This document shows, in pieces, positions 7,728-16,585 of a stretch of 64,000 nt of DNA. The translations under genes were made by a program, and so were the position numbers. Source of the stretch: Bacillus sp. N1-1. GTDB taxonomy: Bacteria > Bacillota > Bacilli > Bacillales > Guptibacillaceae. The stretch lies in contig NZ_CP046564.1 in the NCBI RefSeq assembly GCF_009818105.1, positions 1,612,001 to 1,676,000 on the forward strand, given 5' to 3'. Numbering within the stretch: position 1 is the first letter of the stretch; each line of letters begins with the position of its first letter. The notes under the pieces were generated by a model, which made no database searches, was not told the origin of the DNA, and saw only the letters and a list, made by a program, of their open reading frames with translations.

Positions 7728-9008
7728 ATGACAAAGCAAACGGCAGCATCACTTCAAGAAAATTGGAAGCAAGATCGTTTTAAAGGAATCGAACGTCCAT
7801 ATTCACCTGAGGAAGTGTTGAGGTTGCAGGGCTCCATTCAAATTGAGTACACCCTTGCAAAAAGAGGGTCAGAAAGGTTATGGAAGCTCGTTAACGAAGA
7901 GGATTTTATTAACGCGCTAGGTGCTCTTACTGGTAACCAGGCAGTTCAGCAGGTGAAAGCTGGCTTAAAAGCCATATACTTAAGCGGTTGGCAAGTAGCC
8001 GCAGATGCGAATGTATCGGGGCAAATGTATCCGGACCAAAGTTTGTATCCTGTAAACAGCGTACCACAAGTCGTAAAACGAATTAATCAAGCGCTTCAAC
8101 GTGCGGATCAAATTGAACATTCAGAGGGTATTCACGATCGTGATTGGTTTGTACCAATTGTGGCTGATGCTGAAGCCGGTTTTGGTGGCGCGTTAAATGT
8201 TTTTGAACTTATGAAGTCGATGATAGAAGCAGGTGCAGCTGCTGTCCACTTTGAGGATCAACTTTCTTCAGAGAAGAAATGTGGCCACCTTGGTGGAAAG
8301 GTTCTTCTTCCAACACAGCAGGCGGTGAAAAATTTAATCTCCGCCCGTTTAGCAGCAGATGTGATGGGCGTACCAACGTTAATCATTGCACGCACGGATG
8401 CGAATGCAGCCAACTTAATTACGAGCGATGTTGATAAATATGATGGTGAGTTTTTAACAGGTGAACGCACTCCTGAAGGCTTTTTCTACACGAAACCAGG
8501 TCTTGATCAGGCGATTGCAAGAGGCCTTGCTTATGCGCCGTACGCTGATCTTATCTGGTGTGAAACTTCTGAACCTAATTTGGAAGAAGCTCAGAAGTTT
8601 GCAAATGCCATACATGAGCGTTTCCCTGGAAAATTGTTAGCTTACAACTGTTCGCCTTCTTTTAACTGGAAAAAGAAGCTGGATGATGAAACGATCGCTA
8701 AATTCCAGCGCGAATTAGGGAAAATGGGCTACAAGTTCCAGTTTGTAACACTTGCTGGTTTCCATGCGCTTAATCACAGCATGTTCGAGCTTGCACGCGA
8801 CTATAAGGATAATGGAATGGCGGCTTACTCTAGACTTCAACAAGCAGAATTTGCAAGCGAGGCAGACGGCTATTCTGCTACAAGACACCAGCGTGAAGTT
8901 GGAACAGGTTACTTTGATACCGTATCACAAGTCATTACAGGTGGTACTTCTTCAACAACTGCTTTGAAAGGCTCAACTGAAGAAGAGCAGTTCACTTCAA
9001 CAAAATAA
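7728..9008 (+). CDS. aceA: Isocitrate lyase
   Basis: 426 residues, the length usual for Bacillus isocitrate lyases. It splits isocitrate into succinate and glyoxylate, first step of the glyoxylate shunt. The catalytic loop KKCGHLGGK is present with Cys185, together with the metal-binding aspartates in [10 protein letters not shown] and the IARTDANAA segment. The substrate loop NCSPSFNW is intact. Unlike its upstream neighbour this enzyme keeps all its motifs. Ribosome-binding site AGGGGG; 26 bases separate it from the malate-synthase-like gene, so they are one operon ended by a clear terminator. Confidence 0.95.
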   Translation: MTKQTAASLQENWKQDRFKGIERPYSPEEVLRLQGSIQIEYTLAKRGSERLWKLVNEEDFINALGALTGNQAVQQVKAGLKAIYLSGWQVAADANVSGQMYPDQSLYPVNSVPQVVKRINQALQRADQIEHSEGIHDRDWFVPIVADAEAGFGGALNVFELMKSMIEAGAAAVHFEDQLSSEKKCGHLGGKVLLPTQQAVKNLISARLAADVMGVPTLIIARTDANAANLITSDVDKYDGEFLTGERTPEGFFYTKPGLDQAIARGLAYAPYADLIWCETSEPNLEEAQKFANAIHERFPGKLLAYNCSPSFNWKKKLDDETIAKFQRELGKMGYKFQFVTLAGFHALNHSMFELARDYKDNGMAAYSRLQQAEFASEADGYSATRHQREVGTGYFDTVSQVITGGTSSTTALKGSTEEEQFTSTK

Positions 9009-9012
9009 GAGA

Positions 9013-9042
9013 AAAAACCGGCTGAAATTCAGCCGGTTTTTA
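9013..9042 (+). terminator. Rho-independent terminator
   Basis: AAACCGGCTG AAATT CAGCCGGTTT hairpin with T-run, four bases after aceA. Confidence 0.9.
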
Positions 9043-9120
9043 TGTGGAATTCGTTTATATAGAGAAAGCGGGTGAGAAAGAGTGCTAGAAAACGGATTGG
9101 ATGATAATTGAAATACACTT

Positions 9121-9211
9121 ATTTCCGCGATAGTTCCAAGAATTCTGCGAAAAGTGCTCATAATTCCGCGATTTTTCAAATATATCCGCGATAATAGGTT
9201 TAATTCCGCGA
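9121..9211. repeat. Array of five ATTCCGCGA units at 20-bp period
   Basis: Copies of (A/T)ATTCCGCGA lie at 9121, 9141 (one mismatch), 9162, 9182 and 9202, spaced 20, 21, 20 and 20 bases. The bases between the motifs are not conserved. The array lies between the aceA terminator and the 120-bp repeats and encodes nothing obvious. Confidence 0.75.
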
Positions 9212-9232
9212 AGTTGGTTTAGGATCTCACGG

Positions 9233-9848
9233 GGCGCTTCCGCTTTTCGCAGATCCAGCTGCGACTCGCAGAAACTGCGATATTTCGCTCTTTCACCAGA
9301 ACACAAAGACCGTGTTCTAGTTCAAGAGCTCCAATATCTCCGTTTCTAAACGCTCGTCTCCGCTTTTCATAGATCCAGCTGCGACTCGCAGAAACTGCGA
9401 TATTTCGCTCTTTCACCAGAACACAAAGACCGTGTTCTAGTTCAAGAGCTCCAATATCTCCGTTTCTAAACGCTCGTCTCCGCTTTTCATAGATCCAGCT
9501 GCGACTCGCAGAAACTGCGATATTTCGCTCTTTCACCAGAACACAAAGACCGTGTTCTAGTTCAAGAGCTCCAATATCTCCGTTTCTAAACGCTCGTCTC
9601 CGCTTTTCATAGATCCAGCTGCGACTCGCAGAAACTGCGATATTTCGCTCTTTCACAAGAACACAAAGGGCGTGTTCTAGTTCAAGAGCTCCAATATCTC
9701 CGTTTCTAAACGCTCGTCTCCGCTTTTCATAGATCCAGCTGCGACTCGCAGAAACTGCGATATTTCGCTCTTTCACAAGAACACAAAGGGCGTGTTCTAG
9801 TTCAAGAGCTCCAATATCTCCGTTTCTAAACGCTCGTCTCCGCTTTTC
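9233..9848. repeat. Five tandem 120-bp repeats with a hairpin core
   Basis: Near-identical units begin at 9241, 9361, 9481, 9601 and 9721 and end at the edge of the following gene. Each holds the hairpin CTCTT...AGAACAC, loop AAAGACC or AAAGGGC, GTGTTCT...AAGAG (9288-9328 in the first unit), and a small CTGCGACTCGCAG hairpin. The first three units have loop AAAGACC and the last two AAAGGGC. Near-identity suggests recent tandem growth. The same family recurs at 38523-38914. Confidence 0.95.
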
Positions 9849-10586
9849 TTATTTAAACTTAATTCCTGATTCTTCAACAATTCCACCTTCGTTAGCTTCG
9901 ACTAGGGTGTCGAGGGCTTTGTTTAGGACTTGTTTGTGCTGGTCTTTGTTGTTAGGTTGCCCTACAGCGCTGCCGAATGGGAAGCGGTTGTATAGGGAGC
10001 GAGGTACGTTAACTTGTTCGCTGATTTCTTTAGACATTGTTAATGTGATTGTTGGAATGCCGTTTTCTTCAAGTACGCGTGCGACCAGACCGGCCGACTG
10101 TTGACAGACTGGTCAGGAAGGCACCAACAAGGCAAAATCTACGTTATCTTTAAGTAATTTCTGCGCCACCTCTTGAGCTGTCACATTTTTTAGTGGGTGA
10201 GGTGTGGGAATGTATCCCATAAAGCTATAGTGCGTTTCGGCAAGTTCACCGATACGTCCTTCTTCTTGAAGTTCTTTCATAACATCAAGAGGGAAGAGGA
10301 CGTTTGCATCTTGCCTAGCATTTGTTTGATCATAGTGCTCATGAGAAATAGAAAGATCTTTTAAAGAAGTTGAAACAGGAATCTCCCGATAAGATGGGTC
10401 ACCAAGTCCGAAGTTATCATTAAAAGGTGTTTGGCCTTTTACATAAAAGCCACCAGTTGAGATTACAGCACCTTTTGCATGACTTAAATATTTTGTAAAC
10501 GGTGTAAAGGGGCTTGTTTCATTCTTTTCATAACGAAATGAGGGTACCCAATTTTGTTGAACGGCTTGTTCGACTTTTTTAATCAT
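9849..10586 (-). CDS. GrdB-like selenoprotein (glycine/sarcosine/betaine reductase selenoprotein B family)
   Basis: 245 residues if the in-frame TGA at 10115-10113 (codon 158) is read as selenocysteine. Both sides of the TGA are one frame and one family: N-terminal half with AKGAVISTGGFYVKG and the SISHEHYDQT segment, then VPS-Sec-PVCQQSAGLVAR, then GIPTITLTMSKEIS and a RSLYNRFPFGSAVGQP tail. The Sec sits in a UxxC redox motif where family members from memory carry Cys or Sec, and a SECIS-like stem follows at once. The family is related to the Sec subunit of Stickland reductases, but this short form lacks an assigned substrate. Ribosome-binding site AAGGAGG is strong; a TATAAT lies at 10612-10607. 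The stop touches the 120-bp repeats. Confidence 0.8.
10082..10115 (-). promoter_or_regulatory. SECIS-like hairpin at the in-frame UGA
   Basis: Reading the minus strand from the UGA, GACCAG (10114-10109) pairs with CTGGTC (10088-10083), then three further pairs close after one mismatch, leaving an apical loop of about 12 bases about 11-22 bases past the UGA. Position and size fit bacterial SECIS elements, which overlap or directly follow the UGA. Confidence 0.6.
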
Positions 10587-10730
10587 ATTTTCTCCTCCTT
10601 ATAAAAATTATAGTACCTGTTGGTTTTAGCATGTATACAAAAAAAACAAAAGTAAAATGTCCTGAACAGCATAAACGACTTCCTTTTGAAATAGGATGGA
10701 TAGTAAACGAGCAAGGAGGGACAGGCCGCT

Positions 10731-10763
10731 ATGATAAAGAGAAGAAACGCCTTAATCAAATGA
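10731..10763 (+). other. Ten-codon leader reading frame
   Basis: AAGGAGGG at 10713-10720 is spaced for the ATG at 10731, which opens a ten-codon frame (MIKRRNALIK). Its TGA overlaps the ATG of the next frame (ATGA at 10760-10763), a layout typical of coupled translation. Confidence 0.4.
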
Positions 10764-10963
10764 TCATTCGCTTCTTCACTTTCTTAATCGGATTTGGTCT
10801 CTCTGTTGCTGGCGGTGTTACGTTAATTCTTCAACTAAATTTAATTATAATTGGACATAGCTTGTTTGAATATTTTGCTTATATTTCAAAAACAACGGAA
10901 CTTTATTTATTTGTATCAGGTGTTATCATTGTTTGGATTAGTGTTTATTGGCCGAGGTTGTAG
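10760..10963 (+). CDS. Small membrane protein, unknown
   Basis: 67 residues with two predicted membrane helices (about 3-28 and 45-64) and little else. An in-frame extension up to 10631 is open but has no ribosome-binding site and a very different composition, so the start at 10760, overlapping a leader frame, is preferred. The family is not recognised. It is followed without a clear terminator by the Gly/Tyr-rich gene, so the two may share a transcript. Confidence 0.5.
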   Translation: MIIRFFTFLIGFGLSVAGGVTLILQLNLIIIGHSLFEYFAYISKTTELYLFVSGVIIVWISVYWPRL

Positions 10964-11074
10964 CTCTTAAGAATTCGAATATCTCCGCTAATGCCCCCTT
11001 CCCGAATAAGAAACCTCTCATACCCTATACTGTAGGCAACCATCATGATAGCCAACAGGAAAGGGAGGAGACCT

Positions 11075-11389
11075 ATGGACAATTATCTCCCCTCACAGGG
11101 GAATTTTTATCATTATCCAGAAACAAGAGTGACTCATGAAATGAGACAATATGCCCATCAGCGGCCATATCCCTTTATTGGTGGTTTTGCAGGAGGGCTC
11201 GCTGGAGGACTTGCAGGGGGCTTATTAGGTGCTTTTCTAATTCCAGGATTATACGGTGGATATGGCTATCCTCCGCCGCGACCAGGATATGGTTACCCAG
11301 GTCCTGGCTATGGCGGTTATCCGGGGTATGGATACCCAGGAAATCCTGGAGGGCGACCACCTTATGGATATGGACCATATCGATCATAA
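11075..11389 (+). CDS. Gly/Tyr/Pro-rich protein, possible spore-coat or surface protein
   Basis: 104 residues. Residues about 35-60 hold a GGFAGGLAGGLAGGLLGAFLIPG hydrophobic glycine zipper (23 residues, GxxxG-type spacing); the rest is rich in GYPGPGYGGYPGY-like repeats. Composition resembles small coat or envelope proteins of spore formers. A mother-cell-type -10 box CATACCCTA occurs at 11019-11027 but lacks the expected AC at -35, so sporulation control is only suggested. The ATG at 11075 follows GGGAGGAG; an in-frame ATG at 11045 lies before that site. A terminator follows directly. Confidence 0.55.
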   Translation: MDNYLPSQGNFYHYPETRVTHEMRQYAHQRPYPFIGGFAGGLAGGLAGGLLGAFLIPGLYGGYGYPPPRPGYGYPGPGYGGYPGYGYPGNPGGRPPYGYGPYRS

Positions 11390-11393
11390 TCGT

Positions 11394-11425
11394 GTAAAAA
11401 GCAAAGGGCTTCCTTTGCTTTTTAC
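11394..11425 (+). terminator. Rho-independent terminator
   Basis: AAAAAGCAAAGG gctt CCTTTGCTTTTT hairpin with T-run behind the Gly/Tyr-rich gene; symmetric A/T tails let it serve the convergent superoxide dismutase gene too. Confidence 0.8.
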
Positions 11426-11434
11426 TTTGTCATT

Positions 11435-12289
11435 TTAAAAGGGATTCCATGTTAATTGACGAGCTTTCGCAAATCGCTTGTTTACTTCATTCCAATTGAC
11501 GATATTCCACCAGTTCTCAATGTATTGCTTTCGTTTATTTTCGTACTGTAAATAATAAGCGTGCTCCCATACATCAATGGCAAGAAGGGGAACAATATCC
11601 CATTGGCTCAAGTTTTGATGTTTTTCTGCTTGAAGAATTTCTAGTCTTCTTGATACAGGAGACCAAACTAAGATTGCCCAGCCGGAACCTTCTACTTTAT
11701 TCGCAGCATTCGTAAACTGTTGCTTGAATTTATTGAAAGATCCAAAACTCTTTTGAAGTTCAGATAGAAGTTCACTATTCGGTTTTCCACCTTTAGGACT
11801 CATGATGCTCCAAAATAATGTGTGAAGATAGTGCCCCGCCCCGTTAAAAGCTAATTCACGTTCCCAATGTTTAATGAGGTCAAATTCATTGTTTTTTCTA
11901 GCTTCCTGTAAGGCAAGTTCCGCTTTGTTTAATCCATCAACATAGCTTTGGTGGTGAATATCATGGTGTAGCTCCATAATCCTTGCACTAATGGCTGGTT
12001 CAAGTGCATCGTACTTGTATGGCAAAGGAGGAAGGGTATGTTCGCCGATCGGAACGGAGGTCGTATTTTCTTGCAAGTTACGCCACTGGTCATATAAGTG
12101 GTGAGCTATTTCATACCATGCCTTTTCTTGATTATCATGAAGCCGCTCTTCTGAACTTTGCATTTCGTCTAACCACTTTTCTGTACGACGAAGTAAGGGG
12201 GATTTCAATTGTTCATGAGCTTTACTAGCTAAGACTTGATCTCTTAGTAGATATCCCCATTCAAGCAGTTTATCTGACAATCTTCTCAT
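11435..12289 (-). CDS. sodF: Iron/manganese superoxide dismutase, long form
   Basis: 284 residues, compared with about 200 for SodA. The first 80 residues are an extra helical region; residues about 85-284 are the dismutase, with HHDIHHQSYVDGLN (first histidine ligand region), HYLHTLFW (second), and LLAIDVWEHAYYLQY giving the Asp and His ligands. Length and extension match B. subtilis SodF. It converts superoxide to peroxide in the cytoplasm. It is convergent with the Gly/Tyr-rich gene and divergent from the PBP gene. Fe against Mn preference cannot be read from sequence. Confidence 0.85.
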   Translation of the reverse strand: MRRLSDKLLEWGYLLRDQVLASKAHEQLKSPLLRRTEKWLDEMQSSEERLHDNQEKAWYEIAHHLYDQWRNLQENTTSVPIGEHTLPPLPYKYDALEPAISARIMELHHDIHHQSYVDGLNKAELALQEARKNNEFDLIKHWERELAFNGAGHYLHTLFWSIMSPKGGKPNSELLSELQKSFGSFNKFKQQFTNAANKVEGSGWAILVWSPVSRRLEILQAEKHQNLSQWDIVPLLAIDVWEHAYYLQYENKRKQYIENWWNIVNWNEVNKRFAKARQLTWNPF

Positions 12290-12424
12290 CCCTTCAATTC
12301 TTATTTAGACGTTATTACTATATGTGTCGTGTTACTAAATTGTTTCAATCTCTTAATAAATGTTTTTAATATGAAACATTTGGGTAACCCCTCTTTATGG
12401 AGTTTTACGTTAAGGGGGATTATT

Positions 12425-15226
12425 ATGGGGAAAAAAATGAATGAAGAACCACATACAGGAAAAAACGAGGGCCGAAGGAAAAAGAAGCGTTTTGCTCGGA
12501 ACGTACTATTAACAGCAGCTTTTTTAATGGTGTTTGTCTTAACTTTTGGCGGTTACCAAACGTATGCCTACATTAACGAAGCACCAAAGCTTGAAGGAAA
12601 TAAACTAAGCTTACCGCAATCTTCTACTTTATTTGATGCTGAAGGAAACAAAATAACTGACATAGTCGGAAAAGAACATCGAAAGGTTGTTTCATTTGAT
12701 GAAATTCCTGAACATGTAGTGAATGCTTTTATTGCAGTTGAAGATGTAAGGTATTGGGAACACAATGGCGTTGATATTAAACGAATTGGTGGAGCCGTTG
12801 TTGCAAATATTCAAGATGGTTTTGGGGCAGAAGGGGCAAGTACGATAACGCAACAGGTCGTTAAAAATATGCTCCTTGAACCTGAAAAGACCATTAAACG
12901 GAAAGTTCAGGAAGCTTACCTTGCAATGGAATTAGAAAAACAGTATTCAAAAGAAGAAATTTTAGAAATGTATTTAAATAAAATTTATTTTGGACAGGGA
13001 GCCTATGGCGTTGCAACAGCAGCTGAGACTTATTTTGATAAATCACTTGACGAGTTAACGACAGCTGAAGCTGCATTATTAGCAGGACTTCCACAGCGTC
13101 CGTCTGGATATGATCCATATAAGCATCCCGACATTGCTACCGATCGTCGAGCAACGGTACTGAGCTTAATGGAGCAGCACGGGTTTATCTCTGTACAAGA
13201 ACGTGAAGAGGCGGCTTCTGTCGCTATTGAAGATACAATTGTGGAGAAGAAAAATCAGTCTACAACAAATGATGCTTTTATTGATCAAGTGATCGATGAT
13301 CTAGAAAAAGCAGGTATCCCTGAAGAGGCTCTTTATTCAGGAGGATTAGAAATTCATACAACGCTAGACACTCAAGCACAGAAAATTGTCGACGAGGCGC
13401 TTACAACAAATCAAGTAGTCGAATACCCTGATGAGGAATTTAGAGCTGGTCTCTCTCTTATTGATACTCAGTCTGGTGCTATTCGTGCCATTGGTGGCAA
13501 TCGTCAAACCGGAGAAGATGACGTCCAAAAAGGATTTAATTATGCAACTCAATTAGAACGTTCACCAGGTTCTACGATCAAGCCAATTCTTGATTATGCA
13601 CCAGGTATAGAAAAACTAAAATGGTCGACAAATCAGCAGTTTATCGATGAAGAACTTGAATTGAATGGAAAAGAATTTAGTAATTGGAATGACGAGTTTC
13701 AAGGCAGCGTTTCGATTCGAGAAGCGCTTCAATGGTCTTATAATATTCCTGCTATTAAAGCGTTTATGGAAGTTGGAGGAGAAGAAGCTCAAAGCTTTGC
13801 AGAGAAGCTAGGCATTACAATTGAAGAAACATATCCGGCCTATGCGATCGGTGGCTTTGCGAAAGGAATCTCACCTTTACAGCTTTCAGGAGCGTATGCG
13901 GCGTTTGGTTCTGGCGGAACTTTTCACGAACCTTATAGTGTAGAGAAAGTGGTCTATCCAAACGGAAAAGAAATGCAGCTTTCCTCAAAACCTGAAAAGG
14001 CAATGAGTGAAGGAACAGCCTATATGATTACAGATATGCTACGAACCGTCGTTAAAAAAGGGACGGGCATGCAGGCAGCTGTAAAAGGGTTAGATATAGC
14101 TGGAAAGACGGGAACAACTAGTCTTGAAGAAGGCATTAATGGAGATGGTGTATCAGACGCATGGTTTTCTGGATATACAACGAACTACACCGCAGCAGTT
14201 TGGACCGGATACGATAAAACTACTCAAAGTACTTACATTCATAAAGAAGATGATGACATTGCAAAATTGCTATTCCAGCATGTAATGAGTGAAGTATCAA
14301 AAGGGAAAGATACACCAGGTTTTGAACAGCCTGATTCAGTTGAAGAGATTGAAATTGATAAAACATCAGGACTACGTGCAAATAATGCAACACCTTCATC
14401 AAATATTATTAAAGAACTTTATTTTAAAGGGGAAGAGCCGAAAAAAGCTCCATTGCCTAAAAAGAAAGAACCATCAACTGATAACGAAAATGATCAAACA
14501 GATACGAAACGCCAGTCCGAAGAACCTGCAGACAACTCTGCAAAAGAAAAAAAACAACCTGAGAAAAAAGTAGAAGAAAAGCCGAAGCCAAAACCAAATG
14601 ATTCTGTAAAGGAAAAAGAAAAGGAAGAACCTAAGAAACAGAATAAGCCAGAAGAAAAACAAGAGAAACAGAATAAGCCAGAAGAAAAACAAGAGAAACA
14701 GAATAAGCCAGAAGAAAAACAAGAGAAGCAGACTAAACCAGAAGAAAAACAAGAGGAACAGACTAAACCAGAAGAGCCATCTGAGCCAGAAGAGCCATCA
14801 ACTGAGCCAGAGGAAAGTTCAGAGTCCGATAGCTCTGGAAATTCTGAGGGTGAGAGTACTGGTGAAAGTGAGACGACACCAGGTACGAATAATGGAGACT
14901 CAGGAAATGAAGACTCAGGTAATGAAGAAACAAGTGAAGATGAAACTGGCACCGAAGAAAATGGTGACAGTTCAGGAAATACTGATCAGTCTGATGATAC
15001 AGGAGAAGGTAGTCAAGGTACTACTGGCAATGACTCCTCTTCAGGTACAAGTGATGACAGCGGAAGTAGTGAGGAAGGTCAGGAGTCGGAACCTGTGGAA
15101 AGTGAAGAAGCAAGTGAACCAACAGGAAGTCCAGAAAATCAGTCTTCTGAAGAAGAGACGACCTCTTCTCGGAAGAAGGATGATTCTACTGTAGAAGAAA
15201 AAAATGAAGAAAAACCAACTGAATAA
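12425..15226 (+). CDS. Class A penicillin-binding protein with long low-complexity tail
   Basis: 933 residues. A basic cytoplasmic start and one membrane helix (about 22-45) are followed by a glycosyltransferase domain (EDVRYWEHNGVD with catalytic Glu, GASTITQQ) and a transpeptidase domain (SPGSTIKP with the serine, SYN, KTGTTS). Residues from about 660 to the end are disordered: Lys/Glu-rich, with ten-residue repeats (KQNKPEEKQE), then Ser/Glu/Gly-rich. PBP1A/PonA-type proteins polymerise and cross-link peptidoglycan outside the membrane. The start at 12425 follows AAGGGGGA; the frame is open further upstream without a ribosome-binding site. Confidence 0.9.
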   Translation: MGKKMNEEPHTGKNEGRRKKKRFARNVLLTAAFLMVFVLTFGGYQTYAYINEAPKLEGNKLSLPQSSTLFDAEGNKITDIVGKEHRKVVSFDEIPEHVVNAFIAVEDVRYWEHNGVDIKRIGGAVVANIQDGFGAEGASTITQQVVKNMLLEPEKTIKRKVQEAYLAMELEKQYSKEEILEMYLNKIYFGQGAYGVATAAETYFDKSLDELTTAEAALLAGLPQRPSGYDPYKHPDIATDRRATVLSLMEQHGFISVQEREEAASVAIEDTIVEKKNQSTTNDAFIDQVIDDLEKAGIPEEALYSGGLEIHTTLDTQAQKIVDEALTTNQVVEYPDEEFRAGLSLIDTQSGAIRAIGGNRQTGEDDVQKGFNYATQLERSPGSTIKPILDYAPGIEKLKWSTNQQFIDEELELNGKEFSNWNDEFQGSVSIREALQWSYNIPAIKAFMEVGGEEAQSFAEKLGITIEETYPAYAIGGFAKGISPLQLSGAYAAFGSGGTFHEPYSVEKVVYPNGKEMQLSSKPEKAMSEGTAYMITDMLRTVVKKGTGMQAAVKGLDIAGKTGTTSLEEGINGDGVSDAWFSGYTTNYTAAVWTGYDKTTQSTYIHKEDDDIAKLLFQHVMSEVSKGKDTPGFEQPDSVEEIEIDKTSGLRANNATPSSNIIKELYFKGEEPKKAPLPKKKEPSTDNENDQTDTKRQSEEPADNSAKEKKQPEKKVEEKPKPKPNDSVKEKEKEEPKKQNKPEEKQEKQNKPEEKQEKQNKPEEKQEKQTKPEEKQEEQTKPEEPSEPEEPSTEPEESSESDSSGNSEGESTGESETTPGTNNGDSGNEDSGNEETSEDETGTEENGDSSGNTDQSDDTGEGSQGTTGNDSSSGTSDDSGSSEEGQESEPVESEEASEPTGSPENQSSEEETTSSRKKDDSTVEEKNEEKPTE
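14636..14780 (+). repeat. 30-bp coding repeats in the PBP tail
   Basis: Nearly five copies of a 30-bp unit coding KQNKPEEKQE. The first three are almost identical in bases, the later ones changed (AAT to ACT codon), as expected for replication slippage. Confidence 0.9.
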
Positions 15227-15321
15227 CCTCAATTTGTGACGAATGTAACAGTCGTAGCAAGCAGCCTCCATTATGATGAAGAAGGAAAAGAAAATTCATT
15301 CATCAAATGGAGGTTTTTATT

Positions 15322-16335
15322 ATGAAAGCAGCCGTAGTACATGCGTTTAAAGAGCCCCTATCTGTCAAGAATGTGGACAAGCCTGTTATTGGGCATGGAG
15401 AAATATTAGTACGTATTAAAGCGTGTGGGGTGTGTCATACGGATTTACATGCTGCACATGGAGACTGGCCTGTAAAACCAAAACTACCGCTAATTCCTGG
15501 TCATGAAGGTGCTGGGATTATTGAGGAAGTAGGGGAAGGCGTGTCACACTTGAAAGTAGGAGACCGCGTTGGGGTACCGTGGCTCTACTCTGCGTGTGGC
15601 CACTGTGAGTATTGCTTGACAGGACGTGAAACGTTATGTAAAGAGCAGCAAAATGCTGGTTATTCTGTAGATGGTGGCTATGCTCAGTACTGCAAAGCAG
15701 ATGCTGATTATGCAGTCAAAATTCCAGATAACTTAAGTTTTGAAGAAGTAGCCCCAATCTTTTGTGCAGGAGTTACGACTTACAAAGCTTTAAAGGTTAC
15801 TGAGGCAAAGCCTGGTCAGTGGGTAGGTATTTACGGAATTGGTGGGCTAGGACACGTTGCTGTTCAATACGCGAAAGCGATGGGGCTTCATGTCGTTGCC
15901 GTTGATACGCATAATGAAAAGCTTGCTTTAGCAAAAGAACTTGGCGCAGATCTTACAGTGAATCCGCTCGAAGAAAACTCAGCAGAATTTATTCAACGAG
16001 AAGTTGGAGGGGCGCATGGTACGGTTTGTACAGCTGTTTCTAAGCCTGCTTTTAGCGAAGCCTACGCTGCTGTTCGTCGTGGTGGAAGTGTCGTTGCAGT
16101 TGGATTACCACCAGAGGAGATGCCGATTCCTATTTTTGATACGGTACTAAATGGAGTGAAAGTAATTGGTTCTATTGTTGGGACGCGTAAGGATTTGATG
16201 GAAGCTCTCCAATTTGCTGCTGAAGGAAAAGTGAAAACGATCATTGAGACTCGTCCACTAGAAGAGATTAATCAAATTTTTGAAGAACTCGAAAATGGAG
16301 ACATTAATGGAAGAGTTGTTCTTACGTTCGAATAA
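15322..16335 (+). CDS. Zinc-dependent alcohol dehydrogenase
   Basis: 337 residues of the AdhP/AdhT type. Catalytic zinc ligands are in [15 protein letters not shown] and the GHEGAG motif; structural zinc is held by [15 protein letters not shown]; the NAD-binding loop is GIGGLGHVA. It interconverts primary alcohols and aldehydes with NAD. The ATG at 15307 contains the GGAGG ribosome-binding site itself, so 15322 (MKAAVVHAF) is the start. Single gene, ended by a terminator shared with the convergent gerP operon. Confidence 0.9.
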   Translation: MKAAVVHAFKEPLSVKNVDKPVIGHGEILVRIKACGVCHTDLHAAHGDWPVKPKLPLIPGHEGAGIIEEVGEGVSHLKVGDRVGVPWLYSACGHCEYCLTGRETLCKEQQNAGYSVDGGYAQYCKADADYAVKIPDNLSFEEVAPIFCAGVTTYKALKVTEAKPGQWVGIYGIGGLGHVAVQYAKAMGLHVVAVDTHNEKLALAKELGADLTVNPLEENSAEFIQREVGGAHGTVCTAVSKPAFSEAYAAVRRGGSVVAVGLPPEEMPIPIFDTVLNGVKVIGSIVGTRKDLMEALQFAAEGKVKTIIETRPLEEINQIFEELENGDINGRVVLTFE

Positions 16336-16361
16336 AAAAACCGCCACTGGCGGTTTTTTTA
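16334..16361 (+). terminator. Bidirectional terminator between adh and gerP
   Basis: AAAAAACCGCCA ctgg TGGCGGTTTTTTT: symmetric A and T runs allow use from both sides. It overlaps the adh and gerPB stops. Confidence 0.85.
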
Positions 16362-16571
16362 TGATGGAGGAGCTAGTGGTACATATGGTGTTGTTTCTGA
16401 AACTTGTGCACTTGGGAGGTCAGGAGCGGGTTCGGTATATCCCCCTGTGTTATATAGGTTCGAAAGTGGTTTAATTATACCAGCACTACCAATTTGGAGG
16501 ACGGAAGAATTCGAGATTCCCTCGACCCTTAGCTGGTGAATGACGATGTTTTGGTTCACAAAGAAATTCAC
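16359..16571 (-). CDS. gerPB: Spore germination protein GerPB
   Basis: 70 residues. The start NFFVNQNIVIHQLRVEGIS, SSVLQIGSAGIIKPLSNLYNTG and the Pro-rich end match GerPB. It is the last gene of the operon here, whereas it is second in B. subtilis and B. cereus. GerP proteins lie under the spore coat and let germinants pass to the inner membrane receptors. The start is GTG; the gap to gerPF is 14 bases. Confidence 0.85.
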   Translation of the reverse strand: MNFFVNQNIVIHQLRVEGISNSSVLQIGSAGIIKPLSNLYNTGGYTEPAPDLPSAQVSETTPYVPLAPPS

Positions 16572-16585
16572 GAATCCTCAGCTCC

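Noticed and set aside
9219..9776. Minus-strand reading frame of 185 residues made of 40-residue repeats (MKERNIAVSASRSW-like)
   Set aside because: It exists only because the 120-bp repeat length is a multiple of three. No ribosome-binding site outside the repeat and composition does not look like a protein.
9121..9848. CRISPR array
   Set aside because: The 120-bp units have no unique spacers, the 20-bp array has only nine conserved bases, and no cas genes are present.
10113..10115. Nonsense mutation making the GrdB-like gene a pseudogene
   Set aside because: The frame continues without other damage for 87 codons, the TGA lies in a UxxC motif and a SECIS-like stem follows. Still the main alternative if sel genes are missing.
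14474..14952. Long minus-strand frames rich in Phe/Leu or Ser/Cys opposite the PBP tail
   Set aside because: Shadows of the Lys/Glu and Ser/Glu repeats of the PBP gene.
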